A stretch of 34,804 nt of DNA, taken from positions 43,090 to 77,893 of the forward strand of contig DELT01000101.1 of assembly GCA_002354555.1 (NCBI GenBank), given 5' to 3'. Shown piece by piece: positions 8,701 through 16,347 of this stretch. The translations under genes were made by a program, and so were the position numbers. Positions within the stretch are counted from its first letter, which is position 1; each line of letters begins with the position of its first letter. This stretch comes from Methylophaga sp. UBA2689 (GTDB lineage: Bacteria > Pseudomonadota > Gammaproteobacteria > Nitrosococcales > Methylophagaceae). A model generated the notes under the pieces. It did no database searches. It was given only the letters and a program-made list of their open reading frames with translations, and was not told where the DNA came from.

Positions 8701-9953
8701 GGCAGAACTCCAACTATTTGGTTAAATTCAGTAATCAGGCGAGCGTGACGCAGAGTAATCACTTCCAGATCACGGGCACTTCGTCGCGACTGCTGTAAGG
8801 CAATAACCACCTGACTTATATCGGTCTCGCCAGTAACGAAAGCAGTTTTGGCCATCTCCCATTGCTGGCGTGCCAGCTGGGCCTGCTCCTTACTAAGCGG
8901 CATAGATTCATTCAATGTAAAAAGCTCGTGTGCAATCTCGTGAAGTTGCAGGTTTAACTCACGAAAAGTATTGAGGTAGCGCACATCCGCGTCGACCTTG
9001 TTGCGGCGAGCCGAACTTGTGGAAGCATTGACATGAGCGCGACCACCGAAAGGGATGGTTACTGAGAGAGCCAAGGCATCTTGATAATCGTCCTGATTAC
9101 CAGCTCTTTGGCGACGTGAGCCAATGCTAAGAGTGGGATTGCCTAGTGCATCCAATTCTGTTTTGTCGATTTCGGCGGCTGCCAGATCGATATCGCTTCT
9201 TAACAGCTGCAATAGAGGATGTTCTGGACTTATTTCATCAGTTGTTTGGAGGGTTTCGATATGCGGCTTTTCTGGTCGCATATTCAGACCAGTCAGCATC
9301 TGGTAATTACGTTCAGCATCAACACGAGCAGCCTCTGCGGCCAGTTCATTTCGTTGCTGGGCCAGCAGCAATGTTTGAGCCTGCAAGACATCCCGTCGTG
9401 CGGTTTCGCCTGCAACGTGTAACGACTCAGCAATTGACAATAGTTGTCGAGCATCTGCTGTAGCCTGTTGTTCTGTTGCCAACAGAGTATCGGCATCCTG
9501 CATGTCTGCCAGTACTTGGCGTAGTCGTCCTGCCATGTTCAAGGTAAAAGCTTCTTGCCACGCTGCTACCTGGGCATTGTATTGTTGTCCTCGGGCCTGC
9601 ATGGTGTTCCTCTCACCAGATCGCCACAGGGGTAAAGTGATGCCATAAGTGAGTTCGCGTTCACCCCGGTCACTGAGCATTTGATCATCGATATAGTCCA
9701 CTTGTGCGCTTGGCCGGCCAGCAATCCAGCTTTCACCCAGCTCTACCATCGCCTGTGCCTCCTCTATGCGTGCTTTTGTTTCCAAAGCTTCAGGGGCATG
9801 CGCCAATGTTTGTTCCAGCAGGATAGTAAAATTTAAATCTTGAGTCGTGCTAAGTGGCGCATGATCAAGTTCCTGAGCGTGCAGGTTTGGCGTGGTTATG
9901 AGCGCAACTAAAATGGTTAGTGTTGTAAGGTGTTGTTTGTGCGTTTTTTTCAC
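8697..9953 (-). CDS. TolC-family outer membrane efflux protein (CzcC-like)
   Basis: The outer-membrane channel (418 residues) of the tripartite pump and first gene of the operon. A signal peptide spans about residues 1-27 (TILVALITTPNLHA). Two repeated long-helix regions follow, as in OEP family members (PF02321), with the typical LPLWRSGERN and VTIPFGGRAHVNAS strand turns of each repeat. No lipobox cysteine is seen after the signal. The start is GTG 9953: the lysine-rich signal peptide begins there and no in-frame ATG precedes the hydrophobic core. The ribosome site is poor (GGGG about 15 bases upstream), which could limit expression of the whole coupled operon. Confidence 0.92.
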   Translation of the reverse strand: MKKTHKQHLTTLTILVALITTPNLHAQELDHAPLSTTQDLNFTILLEQTLAHAPEALETKARIEEAQAMVELGESWIAGRPSAQVDYIDDQMLSDRGERELTYGITLPLWRSGERNTMQARGQQYNAQVAAWQEAFTLNMAGRLRQVLADMQDADTLLATEQQATADARQLLSIAESLHVAGETARRDVLQAQTLLLAQQRNELAAEAARVDAERNYQMLTGLNMRPEKPHIETLQTTDEISPEHPLLQLLRSDIDLAAAEIDKTELDALGNPTLSIGSRRQRAGNQDDYQDALALSVTIPFGGRAHVNASTSSARRNKVDADVRYLNTFRELNLQLHEIAHELFTLNESMPLSKEQAQLARQQWEMAKTAFVTGETDISQVVIALQQSRRSARDLEVITLRHARLITEFNQIVGVLP

Positions 9954-10030
9954 TTTGTAAAGTTCCCCTGTATTAGTTTGGATAGGGTGAAAGCTTTACG
10001 TCAGCCTAAGTCAGAAGTTGTAAATAAATT

Positions 10031-10061
10031 GTCAACCCGGTGAGTTGACTTTTTTTTGACA
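10031..10061. promoter_or_regulatory. Candidate operator between efflux operon and two-component genes
   Basis: The divergent region holds a perfect dyad, GTCAAC (10031-10036), N7, GTTGAC (10044-10049). TTGAC recurs at 10056-10060, 11 bp after the TTGAC at 10045; this spacing is typical of OmpR-type direct repeats. It recurs again at 10070. On the minus strand the same bases form a TTGACA -35 hexamer (10030-10035) for the efflux operon, with a weak -10 GACTTA at 10007-10012. I infer binding by the adjacent response regulator. A chance T-rich promoter pattern is the alternative. Confidence 0.35.
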
Positions 10062-10110
10062 TGGGCCGATTGACACTGACAAAGTTATTAATTGGTGTAA
10101 GGAGGTGGCA

Positions 10111-10794
10111 GTGAAAGTGCTGGTAATCGAAGACAATCGCGACATCGCAGCGAACATTGCTGACTATCTCGAACCCAAGGGGCATGTGCTTGATTTTGCT
10201 GCGACTGGACCACATGGTTTGAAGCTCGCGCTGAGCGAGCGTTATGACGTGATTGTCCTTGATATTATGTTGCCAGGACTTAATGGCATGGAGGTATGTA
10301 GACGTCTGCGGAATGAAGGCAGCAACGATGTACCGGTGCTGATGCTGACAGCGCGTGATCAGCTTGACGATAAATTAGAGGGATTTCAGGCTGGAGCCGA
10401 TGATTATCTTGTGAAACCTTTTTCCGTGAAGGAGCTCGAAGTACGGTTGCAGGCACTCATAAAACGTGGCAGCTCTCACACACCACGGCCATTGATAGTG
10501 GGCGATTTACACTACGATCCGCAGACTCTTGCTGCTACAAGAGCTGGTCAGCTGTTGGAACTTAATCCTGTTCAACGCAAAGTGCTGGAGCTATTGATGA
10601 GAAATACTCATCGTGTTGTCACCCGTGAAGAACTGGAGCAGCACATCTGGGGAGATATGCTGCCCGATAATGATGTGTTGCGGATGCATATCTATAGCCT
10701 GCGCAATGTGGTTGATAAACCGTTCGCCACCAAACTGATTCACACTATTCATGGAGCGGGCTACCGACTGGTTGCCGAGCCATCACTTCCATGA
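10111..10794 (+). CDS. OmpR-family response regulator
   Basis: A DNA-binding response regulator of about 227 residues. The receiver domain is complete: the acidic pair in VIEDNRD (E7, D8), the phospho-acceptor D51 in VLDIMLPG, the threonine in MLTARD and the lysine in LVKPFS. A winged-helix output domain fills the C-terminal half, with the recognition region EELEQHIWGD and NDVLRMHIYSLRNVVDKPF, ending in HGAGYRL. The start is GTG 10111, placed five bases after the strong TAAGGAGG site; the in-frame GTG at 10105 lies inside that site. The gene overlaps the sensor kinase by 4 bp and points away from the metal efflux operon, so it most likely controls that operon in response to metal. Confidence 0.94.
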   Translation: MKVLVIEDNRDIAANIADYLEPKGHVLDFAATGPHGLKLALSERYDVIVLDIMLPGLNGMEVCRRLRNEGSNDVPVLMLTARDQLDDKLEGFQAGADDYLVKPFSVKELEVRLQALIKRGSSHTPRPLIVGDLHYDPQTLAATRAGQLLELNPVQRKVLELLMRNTHRVVTREELEQHIWGDMLPDNDVLRMHIYSLRNVVDKPFATKLIHTIHGAGYRLVAEPSLP

Positions 10795-12074
10795 AATCTA
10801 AAGCATCCCTTAAATTTCGAATACTCACTGCACTTGTACTCATCGTCAGCGTCACTAGTTTTTTGTTTGCAGGAGGGGTGTTGCTCATCAAGTCACAACT
10901 GGAGGCAAGAGTTTTCGGTGACATGGTCGCTGAGCAGTTGCGGGTGCTAACGGCGCAACTGGATGATGGCACTTATCATGAAAATGCATTATTCAACGGC
11001 TGGGAATTTTTTATTGGTGGTAAAAACACAAATATTGCCCCAGAGTTCGCTGAGTTGGCGCCAGGATCTCATCACACGGTCTCGATGGGCGGTTCGGTTT
11101 ATCAGGTTGAAGTGGGCGAATGGAATGGGAGTCCTGTTTATTTGACCTACGATATTACCGAATGGGAAGCACAGGAACATGCTGTATTACGTATGCTTCT
11201 CTATGGCCTTTTTCTGGTATTGATCGTGGCAATTGCCATGGGGTTGAGTGCTTCGCGGGCCATATTGGCACCAGTGCAGAATCTGTCACGGCGACTCACC
11301 GATATTGAGCCGGGACAAACCGGCTTACGTATTGCTGATGACTATGTCGGCACGGAGATTGGTCAGATTGCTTCGTCGTTTGACAAATATCAGGAACGTT
11401 TGGAGAAATTTGTCGAAAGGGAGCGATCTTTTACAGCAGCGGCAAGTCACGAGCTACGCACGCCGCTGACAGTGATGATGGGCGCCCTGGATGTACTCTC
11501 GGCAGATACTCATAGCCCTGCGTCACAGCGAGCGTTGGAACGTATAAACCGAGCTTGCACAGAAATGCTTGCCTTCATCGAAGCTACGCTGCTTCTATCT
11601 CGCGAGGAAAGTAGTCATATTTATCAGGATAGCCCGGTCAATCTGGTAGCACTTGTAGAGCAATGCCTGGAAGATTATGTCGGACAGATCGCTGATCACT
11701 CATTGCTGATTGAACGTGATTATTTGGGTTCACCACAATTATTTCTACCCGTTAATCTGGTACAGATAACCGTTAGCAATCTGCTGCGAAATGCTATCGA
11801 GCATACTCAGGGAGGAATCATACGGATTCACATTAGCGATAATGAATTTTCGATCAGCGATACGGGTGAAGGTATCTCAGCCGACAAGCTCACTCAGGTG
11901 TTTGAACGTAGTTACAGTACTAAGGTTGGTGGGACAGGACTAGGATTGAATCTCGTTAGAAGAATTTGTGATCGATTGCACTGGACTATCACATTAGATA
12001 GCACGCTCGGTCATGGAACAATAGTTAAAGTGATTTTCCAACAAAATGATAAGCAAAACCCTAATCCTTTTTAA
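10791..12074 (+). CDS. Sensor histidine kinase
   Basis: The membrane sensor partner (427 residues) of the preceding regulator. Two transmembrane helices (about residues 10-33 and 130-155) flank a periplasmic domain of roughly 95 residues with no recognisable metal-binding cluster. A HAMP-like linker (SRAILAPVQNLSRRLTDIE) is followed by the dimerisation and phosphoacceptor helix with SHELRTPL (histidine near residue 220). The ATPase domain then has its N box (NLLRNAIEH), G1 box (DTGEGIS) and G2 box (GTGLGL). All catalytic boxes are intact. The signal is unknown; a divalent or monovalent metal is a reasonable guess from the neighbouring pump. Confidence 0.93.
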   Translation: MKSKASLKFRILTALVLIVSVTSFLFAGGVLLIKSQLEARVFGDMVAEQLRVLTAQLDDGTYHENALFNGWEFFIGGKNTNIAPEFAELAPGSHHTVSMGGSVYQVEVGEWNGSPVYLTYDITEWEAQEHAVLRMLLYGLFLVLIVAIAMGLSASRAILAPVQNLSRRLTDIEPGQTGLRIADDYVGTEIGQIASSFDKYQERLEKFVERERSFTAAASHELRTPLTVMMGALDVLSADTHSPASQRALERINRACTEMLAFIEATLLLSREESSHIYQDSPVNLVALVEQCLEDYVGQIADHSLLIERDYLGSPQLFLPVNLVQITVSNLLRNAIEHTQGGIIRIHISDNEFSISDTGEGISADKLTQVFERSYSTKVGGTGLGLNLVRRICDRLHWTITLDSTLGHGTIVKVIFQQNDKQNPNPF

Positions 12075-12102
12075 GGTGATTATCGGCAAGCTAGTTCAGA
12101 AA

Positions 12103-12117
12103 CACTCCTTAAGAGTG
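12103..12117 (-). terminator. Weak hairpin between convergent sensor kinase and VIT genes
   Basis: A 5-bp stem, CACTC (12103-12107) with GAGTG (12113-12117), lies just past the VIT gene stop. Read on the minus strand it is followed by TTT only, so terminator activity is uncertain. Confidence 0.28.
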
Positions 12118-12119
12118 GC

Positions 12120-12806
12120 TTACACTCCGAACAAACGACCAACCAAAGCCGTAAGTCCCATTGCCAACGCTCCCCAAAACACTACACGTGAGACGGCTTT
12201 TGCAACTGATGCTCCACCAATCAACGCTGATATTGCACCTAAGACCGTTAATGCTATTAGAGCGCTGATGGAAACACTTACTGTCAATTGATTGTTTGAA
12301 ACCAAAAGCACTACTACCAATGGCAATAAAGCACCAACGGTAAAGGTAGCAGCAGATGATAATGCGGCCTGTACTGGACGAGCGGTAAATTCCTTAGAAA
12401 TTCCCAGCTCATCTCGGGCATGAGCAGCCAAAGCATCCTTATCCATCAGCTGTTTTGCTACTTGCTGAGCAAGCGATTTATCCAGACCGCGTTGAATGTA
12501 AATTGCGGTCAATTCTTCATGCTCATGAAGCGGATCAGTTTCTAACTCGACACGTTCACGCTCAATATCGGCTTTTTCGGTATCAGCCTGAGAGCTAACA
12601 GAGATATATTCACCTGCCGCCATGGACATAGCACCCGCAACCAGGCCTGCTACGCCTGTCATAAAGATGATCTCCGTTGGTGCGCCTGCCGCCGCTACAC
12701 CAACAATAAGGCTGGCTGTGGAAACAATGCCATCATTTGCCCCCATTACAGCGGCACGAAGCCAACCAACATGTTGCGTTTTATGAGCTTCAGTATGTTT
12801 TTTCAT
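12120..12806 (-). CDS. VIT1/CCC1-family iron or manganese transporter
   Basis: A membrane protein of 228 residues in the VIT1/CCC1 family (PF01988), whose members move Fe(II) or Mn(II) out of the cytosol. The signature MGANDGIVSTASLIVGV lies near the N-terminus, followed by the second helix (GLVAGAMSMAAGEYISVSSQ) with the conserved methionine/glutamate region. A cytosolic acidic helical domain (about 75-140; EHEELTAIYIQRGL) follows, and three further helices end the protein. Five membrane segments fit the family. It converges with the sensor kinase gene, so it is a separate unit, although its presence beside a metal pump makes a small metal-homeostasis neighbourhood. The start ATG has GGA about seven bases upstream. 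Confidence 0.92.
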   Translation of the reverse strand: MKKHTEAHKTQHVGWLRAAVMGANDGIVSTASLIVGVAAAGAPTEIIFMTGVAGLVAGAMSMAAGEYISVSSQADTEKADIERERVELETDPLHEHEELTAIYIQRGLDKSLAQQVAKQLMDKDALAAHARDELGISKEFTARPVQAALSSAATFTVGALLPLVVVLLVSNNQLTVSVSISALIALTVLGAISALIGGASVAKAVSRVVFWGALAMGLTALVGRLFGV

Positions 12807-12964
12807 TAAGCATTCCGATGTTGATGGTTTATATGTATATGTTTGAAAAGCAGATATATGCGGCAGGTTTTTACTGTTTTATGTACATAAACTTATTTGT
12901 AATAAGGTGCATGGAAAACACTCTCACACTATTCAGACTTTCAATCAGATAGTCGTCCAAAAAA

Positions 12965-12997
12965 CTTAAGTTTCCCTTAAGCATGAAGACTGACAAT
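12965..12997 (+). promoter_or_regulatory. PmrA-type box and promoter for methyltransferase/kinase operon
   Basis: Two identical half-sites CTTAAG (12965-12970 and 12976-12981) are separated by exactly five bases, the arrangement known for PmrA/BasR binding sites. Ten bases further lies GACAAT (12992-12997), a fair -10 element, so the box would replace the -35 region, as at activated promoters. The first gene starts 37 bp downstream. The regulator itself is not in the window unless the nearby OmpR-type regulator (10111) does this job. Confidence 0.6.
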
Positions 12998-13034
12998 GCC
13001 ACCTCCTATCCTTATCAGAGTGAGCATGTCTTAG

Positions 13035-13724
13035 ATGTCAAACCTGGATACCAATCAACTTGAATTTTCAGAAAAATATAATGAACTTCATGCTAAAGCC
13101 TACTTTTATAAGCATGCAGATGGTTTAGCAAGAAAATTGTCAAACTGGCGAGATCAACAGATCGCCAGAAAAGCCCTGGATATCGCTGGTGATCCACTTA
13201 GCGTGCTTGATGTCCCTTGTGGCACAGGACGTTTTTGGAAAGTACTGACGGAAAACCCTGAAAGAATTGTCTATGCGAGTGACAACAGTCAGAAGATGAT
13301 TGATATCGGGATGCAATATCGTGAAAAAGAACTCTTGAAGAAAATACATACCTTTAAAGCGTCTGCATTTTCGTTACCGGTAAGTGACGGTTATGTAGAT
13401 AATATTTTCTGTATTCGTTTATTACACCATATAGGTCAATCTGAAGACCGTCTTAAGCTGTTAAAAGAATTTCATCGCGTCACCAAATCAACTGTGATTG
13501 TCTCATTGTGGGTGGATGGAAATGTGAAAGCCTGGAAACGGAAAAAACTCGAATCCAGCCGAACTAAACGACCATATCAAAACCGCTATGTCATTCCCCA
13601 GCATATCATTGAAAACGAGTTCCAGGAGGCTGGTTTTCGTATAAAAAACCATCTGGATTTCCTGCCGAAATATGCGATGTGGCGGACTTATATTCTCGAA
13701 AAAGATGAGAATATGTCATGCTGA
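13035..13724 (+). CDS. Class I SAM-dependent methyltransferase (WarA-like context)
   Basis: A Rossmann-fold methyltransferase of 229 residues. Motif I is VLDVPCGTGRF (about residues 58-67), followed by the acidic strand VYASDNSQKMI, the motif DNIFCIRLLHHI and FHRVTKSTVIVSLW. The overall pattern is that of the Methyltransf_11/25 group. The substrate is not evident. It overlaps the next gene, an InaA-type lipopolysaccharide kinase, by 7 bp, so the pair is surely co-expressed. A similar methyltransferase-plus-kinase pairing has been described for WarA and WarB in Pseudomonas, where it affects lipopolysaccharide; applying that here is inference from gene order. A PmrA-like box upstream fits an envelope role. 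The ribosome site is weak. Confidence 0.85.
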   Translation: MSNLDTNQLEFSEKYNELHAKAYFYKHADGLARKLSNWRDQQIARKALDIAGDPLSVLDVPCGTGRFWKVLTENPERIVYASDNSQKMIDIGMQYREKELLKKIHTFKASAFSLPVSDGYVDNIFCIRLLHHIGQSEDRLKLLKEFHRVTKSTVIVSLWVDGNVKAWKRKKLESSRTKRPYQNRYVIPQHIIENEFQEAGFRIKNHLDFLPKYAMWRTYILEKDENMSC

Positions 13725-14503
13725 AAAGTATCAATAAAAGCAGTTTATTAGGCTCTGCTGCAAACAACAGCAGCGACACTTTCGATATGCTTTGGCGAAA
13801 TAATGCGCCATGGTTTGAAGCTCCCAATATTCGTCGTGGAGGCTGGAGTGGCGTTGTGAAATGTGTAGTTGATCGGTTGGGGAAACCAGAAAAAGTCTTT
13901 ATCAAGCGCCAAGAAAACCACATGACAAGAACACTAAAGCATCCAATTAAAGGCATTCCAACGTTTCTGCGCGAATACCATAATATTCAATCATTGCATG
14001 CCAAAAGTATCCCAACGCTGGATGTTTTATATTTTGGTGCCAGATCGTCCAAAGCTATTTTGGTTACAAAAGCTTTAGAAGGATACGCCAGCCTTGATGA
14101 AATTGATTTTCAGACTCTCAATGGACGGGATAGAAAAGCGCTAATTATCCGTATTGCCGAATTAATTCATAATCTTCACCGATTCCATTACCAGCATAAT
14201 TGTCTCTATCCAAAACATATTATGGTTAGGCATAAAGATAATGAATGGGATGTAAAACTTATCGACCTTGAAAAGTTAAAATATCGTTTATTTAAAAAAG
14301 ATGCGGTCATTCATGATCTGACAACTTTTATTCGACATCTAAATGGTCTTTGGACGGCTAGGGATATAGTGGTTTTTTTTCAAGCTTATTTCGGTCAACA
14401 GAAAATATCGTTAACTTCTAAAAAAATGATTCATCAGATTTGTAAAAAAATTCATCAGAAAGCGAATTCCGGGAAACGGTTTCAATCAGTATTTATTCCT
14501 TGA
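13718..14503 (+). CDS. InaA/WaaP-type lipopolysaccharide kinase family protein (copy 1)
   Basis: A small protein kinase-like protein (261 residues) of the Kdo/WaaP/InaA family (PF06293). It shows the glycine-rich start RRGGWSGVVK (39-48), the ATP-contacting lysine in FIKRQ (K63), an acidic residue in REYHNI (E86) and the catalytic-loop-like YQHNCLYPKH (H160). The metal-binding aspartate is in LIDLEK (D183). Members phosphorylate lipopolysaccharide core sugars or have unknown acceptors; the acceptor here is not known. It is coupled to the methyltransferase by a 7-bp overlap. A close paralogue lies at 26892-27650 on the other strand, sharing long identical motifs such as HYQHNCLYPKH. The region is AT-rich compared with the recBCD block. 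Confidence 0.88.
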   Translation: MLKSINKSSLLGSAANNSSDTFDMLWRNNAPWFEAPNIRRGGWSGVVKCVVDRLGKPEKVFIKRQENHMTRTLKHPIKGIPTFLREYHNIQSLHAKSIPTLDVLYFGARSSKAILVTKALEGYASLDEIDFQTLNGRDRKALIIRIAELIHNLHRFHYQHNCLYPKHIMVRHKDNEWDVKLIDLEKLKYRLFKKDAVIHDLTTFIRHLNGLWTARDIVVFFQAYFGQQKISLTSKKMIHQICKKIHQKANSGKRFQSVFIP

Positions 14504-14753
14504 TTCAATTATAAAAGCAGGTTTAGCCATGCTGATGAATTCCTCCAGGACTAAAGCCATTAAATTCAGGGATATCGATATAATAAATGCTATAGCAAAG
14601 CCCAATTTATCCAGATGAAAAGGTCATGGAGCAGGTTAAAGCTGATAACATCAGTCAGAATCTTGTCTGCCTTATGGCCATGTTAGCCTCTCAGGTATCC
14701 GTTTCCTGGCGAAATGGCAAAGCTTAAATTTTGTAATTACATCACTTTCATAC
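14504..14753 (+). other. 250-bp gene-poor leader upstream of the beta-lactamase
   Basis: No recognisable gene is present. The stretch holds a 33-codon frame (ATG 14626 to TAA 14725-14727) that begins three bases after AAAAGG and a 29-codon frame from ATG 14529. Neither resembles a known protein. The 33-codon frame ends 26 bp before a terminator hairpin and could be a leader peptide, but codon evidence is too thin to call it. Confidence 0.35.
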
Positions 14754-14776
14754 AAGGCGCTTTGGCGCCTTTTTTA
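14754..14776 (+). terminator. Terminator or attenuator hairpin in front of the beta-lactamase
   Basis: A perfect 7-bp stem (AAGGCGC 14754-14760 and GCGCCTT 14765-14771) with a four-base loop is followed by a T run to 14775. Only 25 bases separate it from the beta-lactamase start codon, and those contain the ribosome site GGAG. A separate promoter hardly fits between, so the hairpin either ends the upstream transcript or attenuates the gene. Confidence 0.8.
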
Positions 14777-14800
14777 TATTGAAACGTCAACGGAGAGTGT

Positions 14801-15601
14801 ATGAAGATCCCAGTGGTTAGCTTGCTTGGTTTTATTGTTCTTGGATGGAGCAATGTTTTTGCTCAAATGAAAAGTGAAGAGCATCCTGACTTGCAGGCTT
14901 TTTTTGATAATTATGCTGCTCAAGGCACAATTGTGGTGCTGGATGAGCGTAAAGACAACGCCAAATTGATGGTATTCAATGAACCGAGATCCACGCAACG
15001 TCTGCCACCTGCATCAACCTTCAAGATACCGCATGCGTTATTTGCTCTGGATGCTGGCGTGGTAAAGGATGAGTTCCAGGTTTTTCCATGGGATGGTGTG
15101 GAGCGTAGTTTTGCCCCGCATAATCAGGATCAGGATTTGCGTTCATCAATGCGTAATTCTGCTGTGTGGGTCTATGAGCAATTTGGTGAAAAGATAGGGG
15201 TGGACAAGGCCCGCGACTATCTGACCAAAATCGATTATGGCAATGCTGATCCAACCGGCGATACCAGAACTTATTGGATTGATGGCAATTTGCGAATTAC
15301 CGCTCAGGAGCAGGTTCAGTTTCTGAAAAAACTCTATTTAAATGAGTTGCCGTTTGACGAAGCGGATCAGCGTCTGGTCAAAGATATTATGATCGTTGAA
15401 GCTGGAAAAGAGTGGATACTCCGGGCCAAAAGCGGATGGGAAGGACAAATTGGCTGGTGGGTAGGCTGGGTGGAATGGCCCACCGGACCGGTATTTTTTG
15501 CATTGAATATTGATACTCCTGACCGGCTTGAAGACCTGCATAAACGCGAAGCGATCGTTCGCGAAGTGCTGCAATCCATCGAAGCATTGCCCCTCACTTA
15601 A
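14801..15601 (+). CDS. Class D beta-lactamase, OXA-2-like
   Basis: A periplasmic serine beta-lactamase of 266 residues that hydrolyses penicillin-type rings through an acyl-enzyme. The signal peptide is about residues 1-21 (cleavage after NVFA). Class D motifs are complete: S72-T-F-K75 with the nucleophile and the lysine that is carbamylated, S120-A-V122, Y146-G-N148 and K210-S-G212. The body (HNQDQDLRSSMRNS, QRLVKDIMIVEAG, GQIGWWVGWVEWPTG, ALNIDTP) is strikingly like the integron-borne OXA-2 group by recall. Differences include KSG in place of KTG, an altered region after YGNADP and a C-terminus ending soon after SIEALP. No attC site follows; an HD gene begins 15 bp downstream. Carbapenem activity cannot be judged. 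Confidence 0.95.
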   Translation: MKIPVVSLLGFIVLGWSNVFAQMKSEEHPDLQAFFDNYAAQGTIVVLDERKDNAKLMVFNEPRSTQRLPPASTFKIPHALFALDAGVVKDEFQVFPWDGVERSFAPHNQDQDLRSSMRNSAVWVYEQFGEKIGVDKARDYLTKIDYGNADPTGDTRTYWIDGNLRITAQEQVQFLKKLYLNELPFDEADQRLVKDIMIVEAGKEWILRAKSGWEGQIGWWVGWVEWPTGPVFFALNIDTPDRLEDLHKREAIVREVLQSIEALPLT

Positions 15602-15616
15602 TTAAACAGATAAATA

Positions 15617-16219
15617 ATGTCGACTGAGAATAAAACAGATACCAACCTCAACAGTATCACAGACTTTTTTCTTGAATTAGATGCGCTAAAGCATATTGAG
15701 CGGCGTAGTTTTATTACCGGTGGAAAACGTCGGGAGAACTCGGCAGAACATTCCTGGCATCTGGCAATGGCTTGCTGGTCAATCTCCGAGCATTTCAATC
15801 TTCAAATCAATGTAGAAAGACTATTGAAGCTGTCTTTGGTACACGATTTGGGTGAAATTGATGCGGGCGATACCTTTTTATATGCCAAGGATCGTAGTGC
15901 AGCTCACCATGCCGAACGAAGTTGTCTGCAAAGGTTAAATGATCATCCGGGAAATACCATTAACGATCTTACTGATTTATGGGAAGAGCAGGAGCTGGGT
16001 AATAGCGACGAGGCAATGTTACTTAAGGTTGTTGATCGATTACTGCCATTTTTATTGAATATTAATAATGATGGCAAACCGTGGAAAGAACACAGTGTGA
16101 GAAAGTCGCAGGTCGCAGGAGCACATGCTTTCATTGCAGAGTTGTTTCCAGAGATTCACCAATGGATAACACACAATATCGAACGGGCAGTGGCAAAAGG
16201 CTGGTTACTCAATGACTGA
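15617..16219 (+). CDS. HD-domain phosphohydrolase (HDDC2/YfbR-like)
   Basis: A cytosolic HD-superfamily hydrolase of 200 residues (PF13023-like). The metal-binding residues are all present: the first histidine in SAEHSWHLA, the HD pair in LSLVHDLGEIDAGD, and the distal aspartate in VVDRLLPF. Family relatives such as YfbR and HDDC2 remove the phosphate from 5'-deoxynucleoside monophosphates, which is the best guess here, though not proved. It begins 15 bp after the beta-lactamase stop and is very likely on the same transcript, with no functional link apparent. No terminator is visible after it. Confidence 0.87.
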   Translation: MSTENKTDTNLNSITDFFLELDALKHIERRSFITGGKRRENSAEHSWHLAMACWSISEHFNLQINVERLLKLSLVHDLGEIDAGDTFLYAKDRSAAHHAERSCLQRLNDHPGNTINDLTDLWEEQELGNSDEAMLLKVVDRLLPFLLNINNDGKPWKEHSVRKSQVAGAHAFIAELFPEIHQWITHNIERAVAKGWLLND

Positions 16220-16347
16220 CCAAGCATAATGCATTTGAGAAAATTATTACCTTGATTACTGCTATTCGAAAGGACGCTTGCCTGTTGTGAATATCCGATT
16301 AACAGCACCTATCATGGCCATAACAACTGGTCAGGAAAAAATTTAAT

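Noticed and set aside
15599-15617. Integron attC site after the beta-lactamase
   Set aside because: Only 15 bases separate it from the next gene and they contain no attC-like core or inverted repeat; no integrase gene is present in the window.
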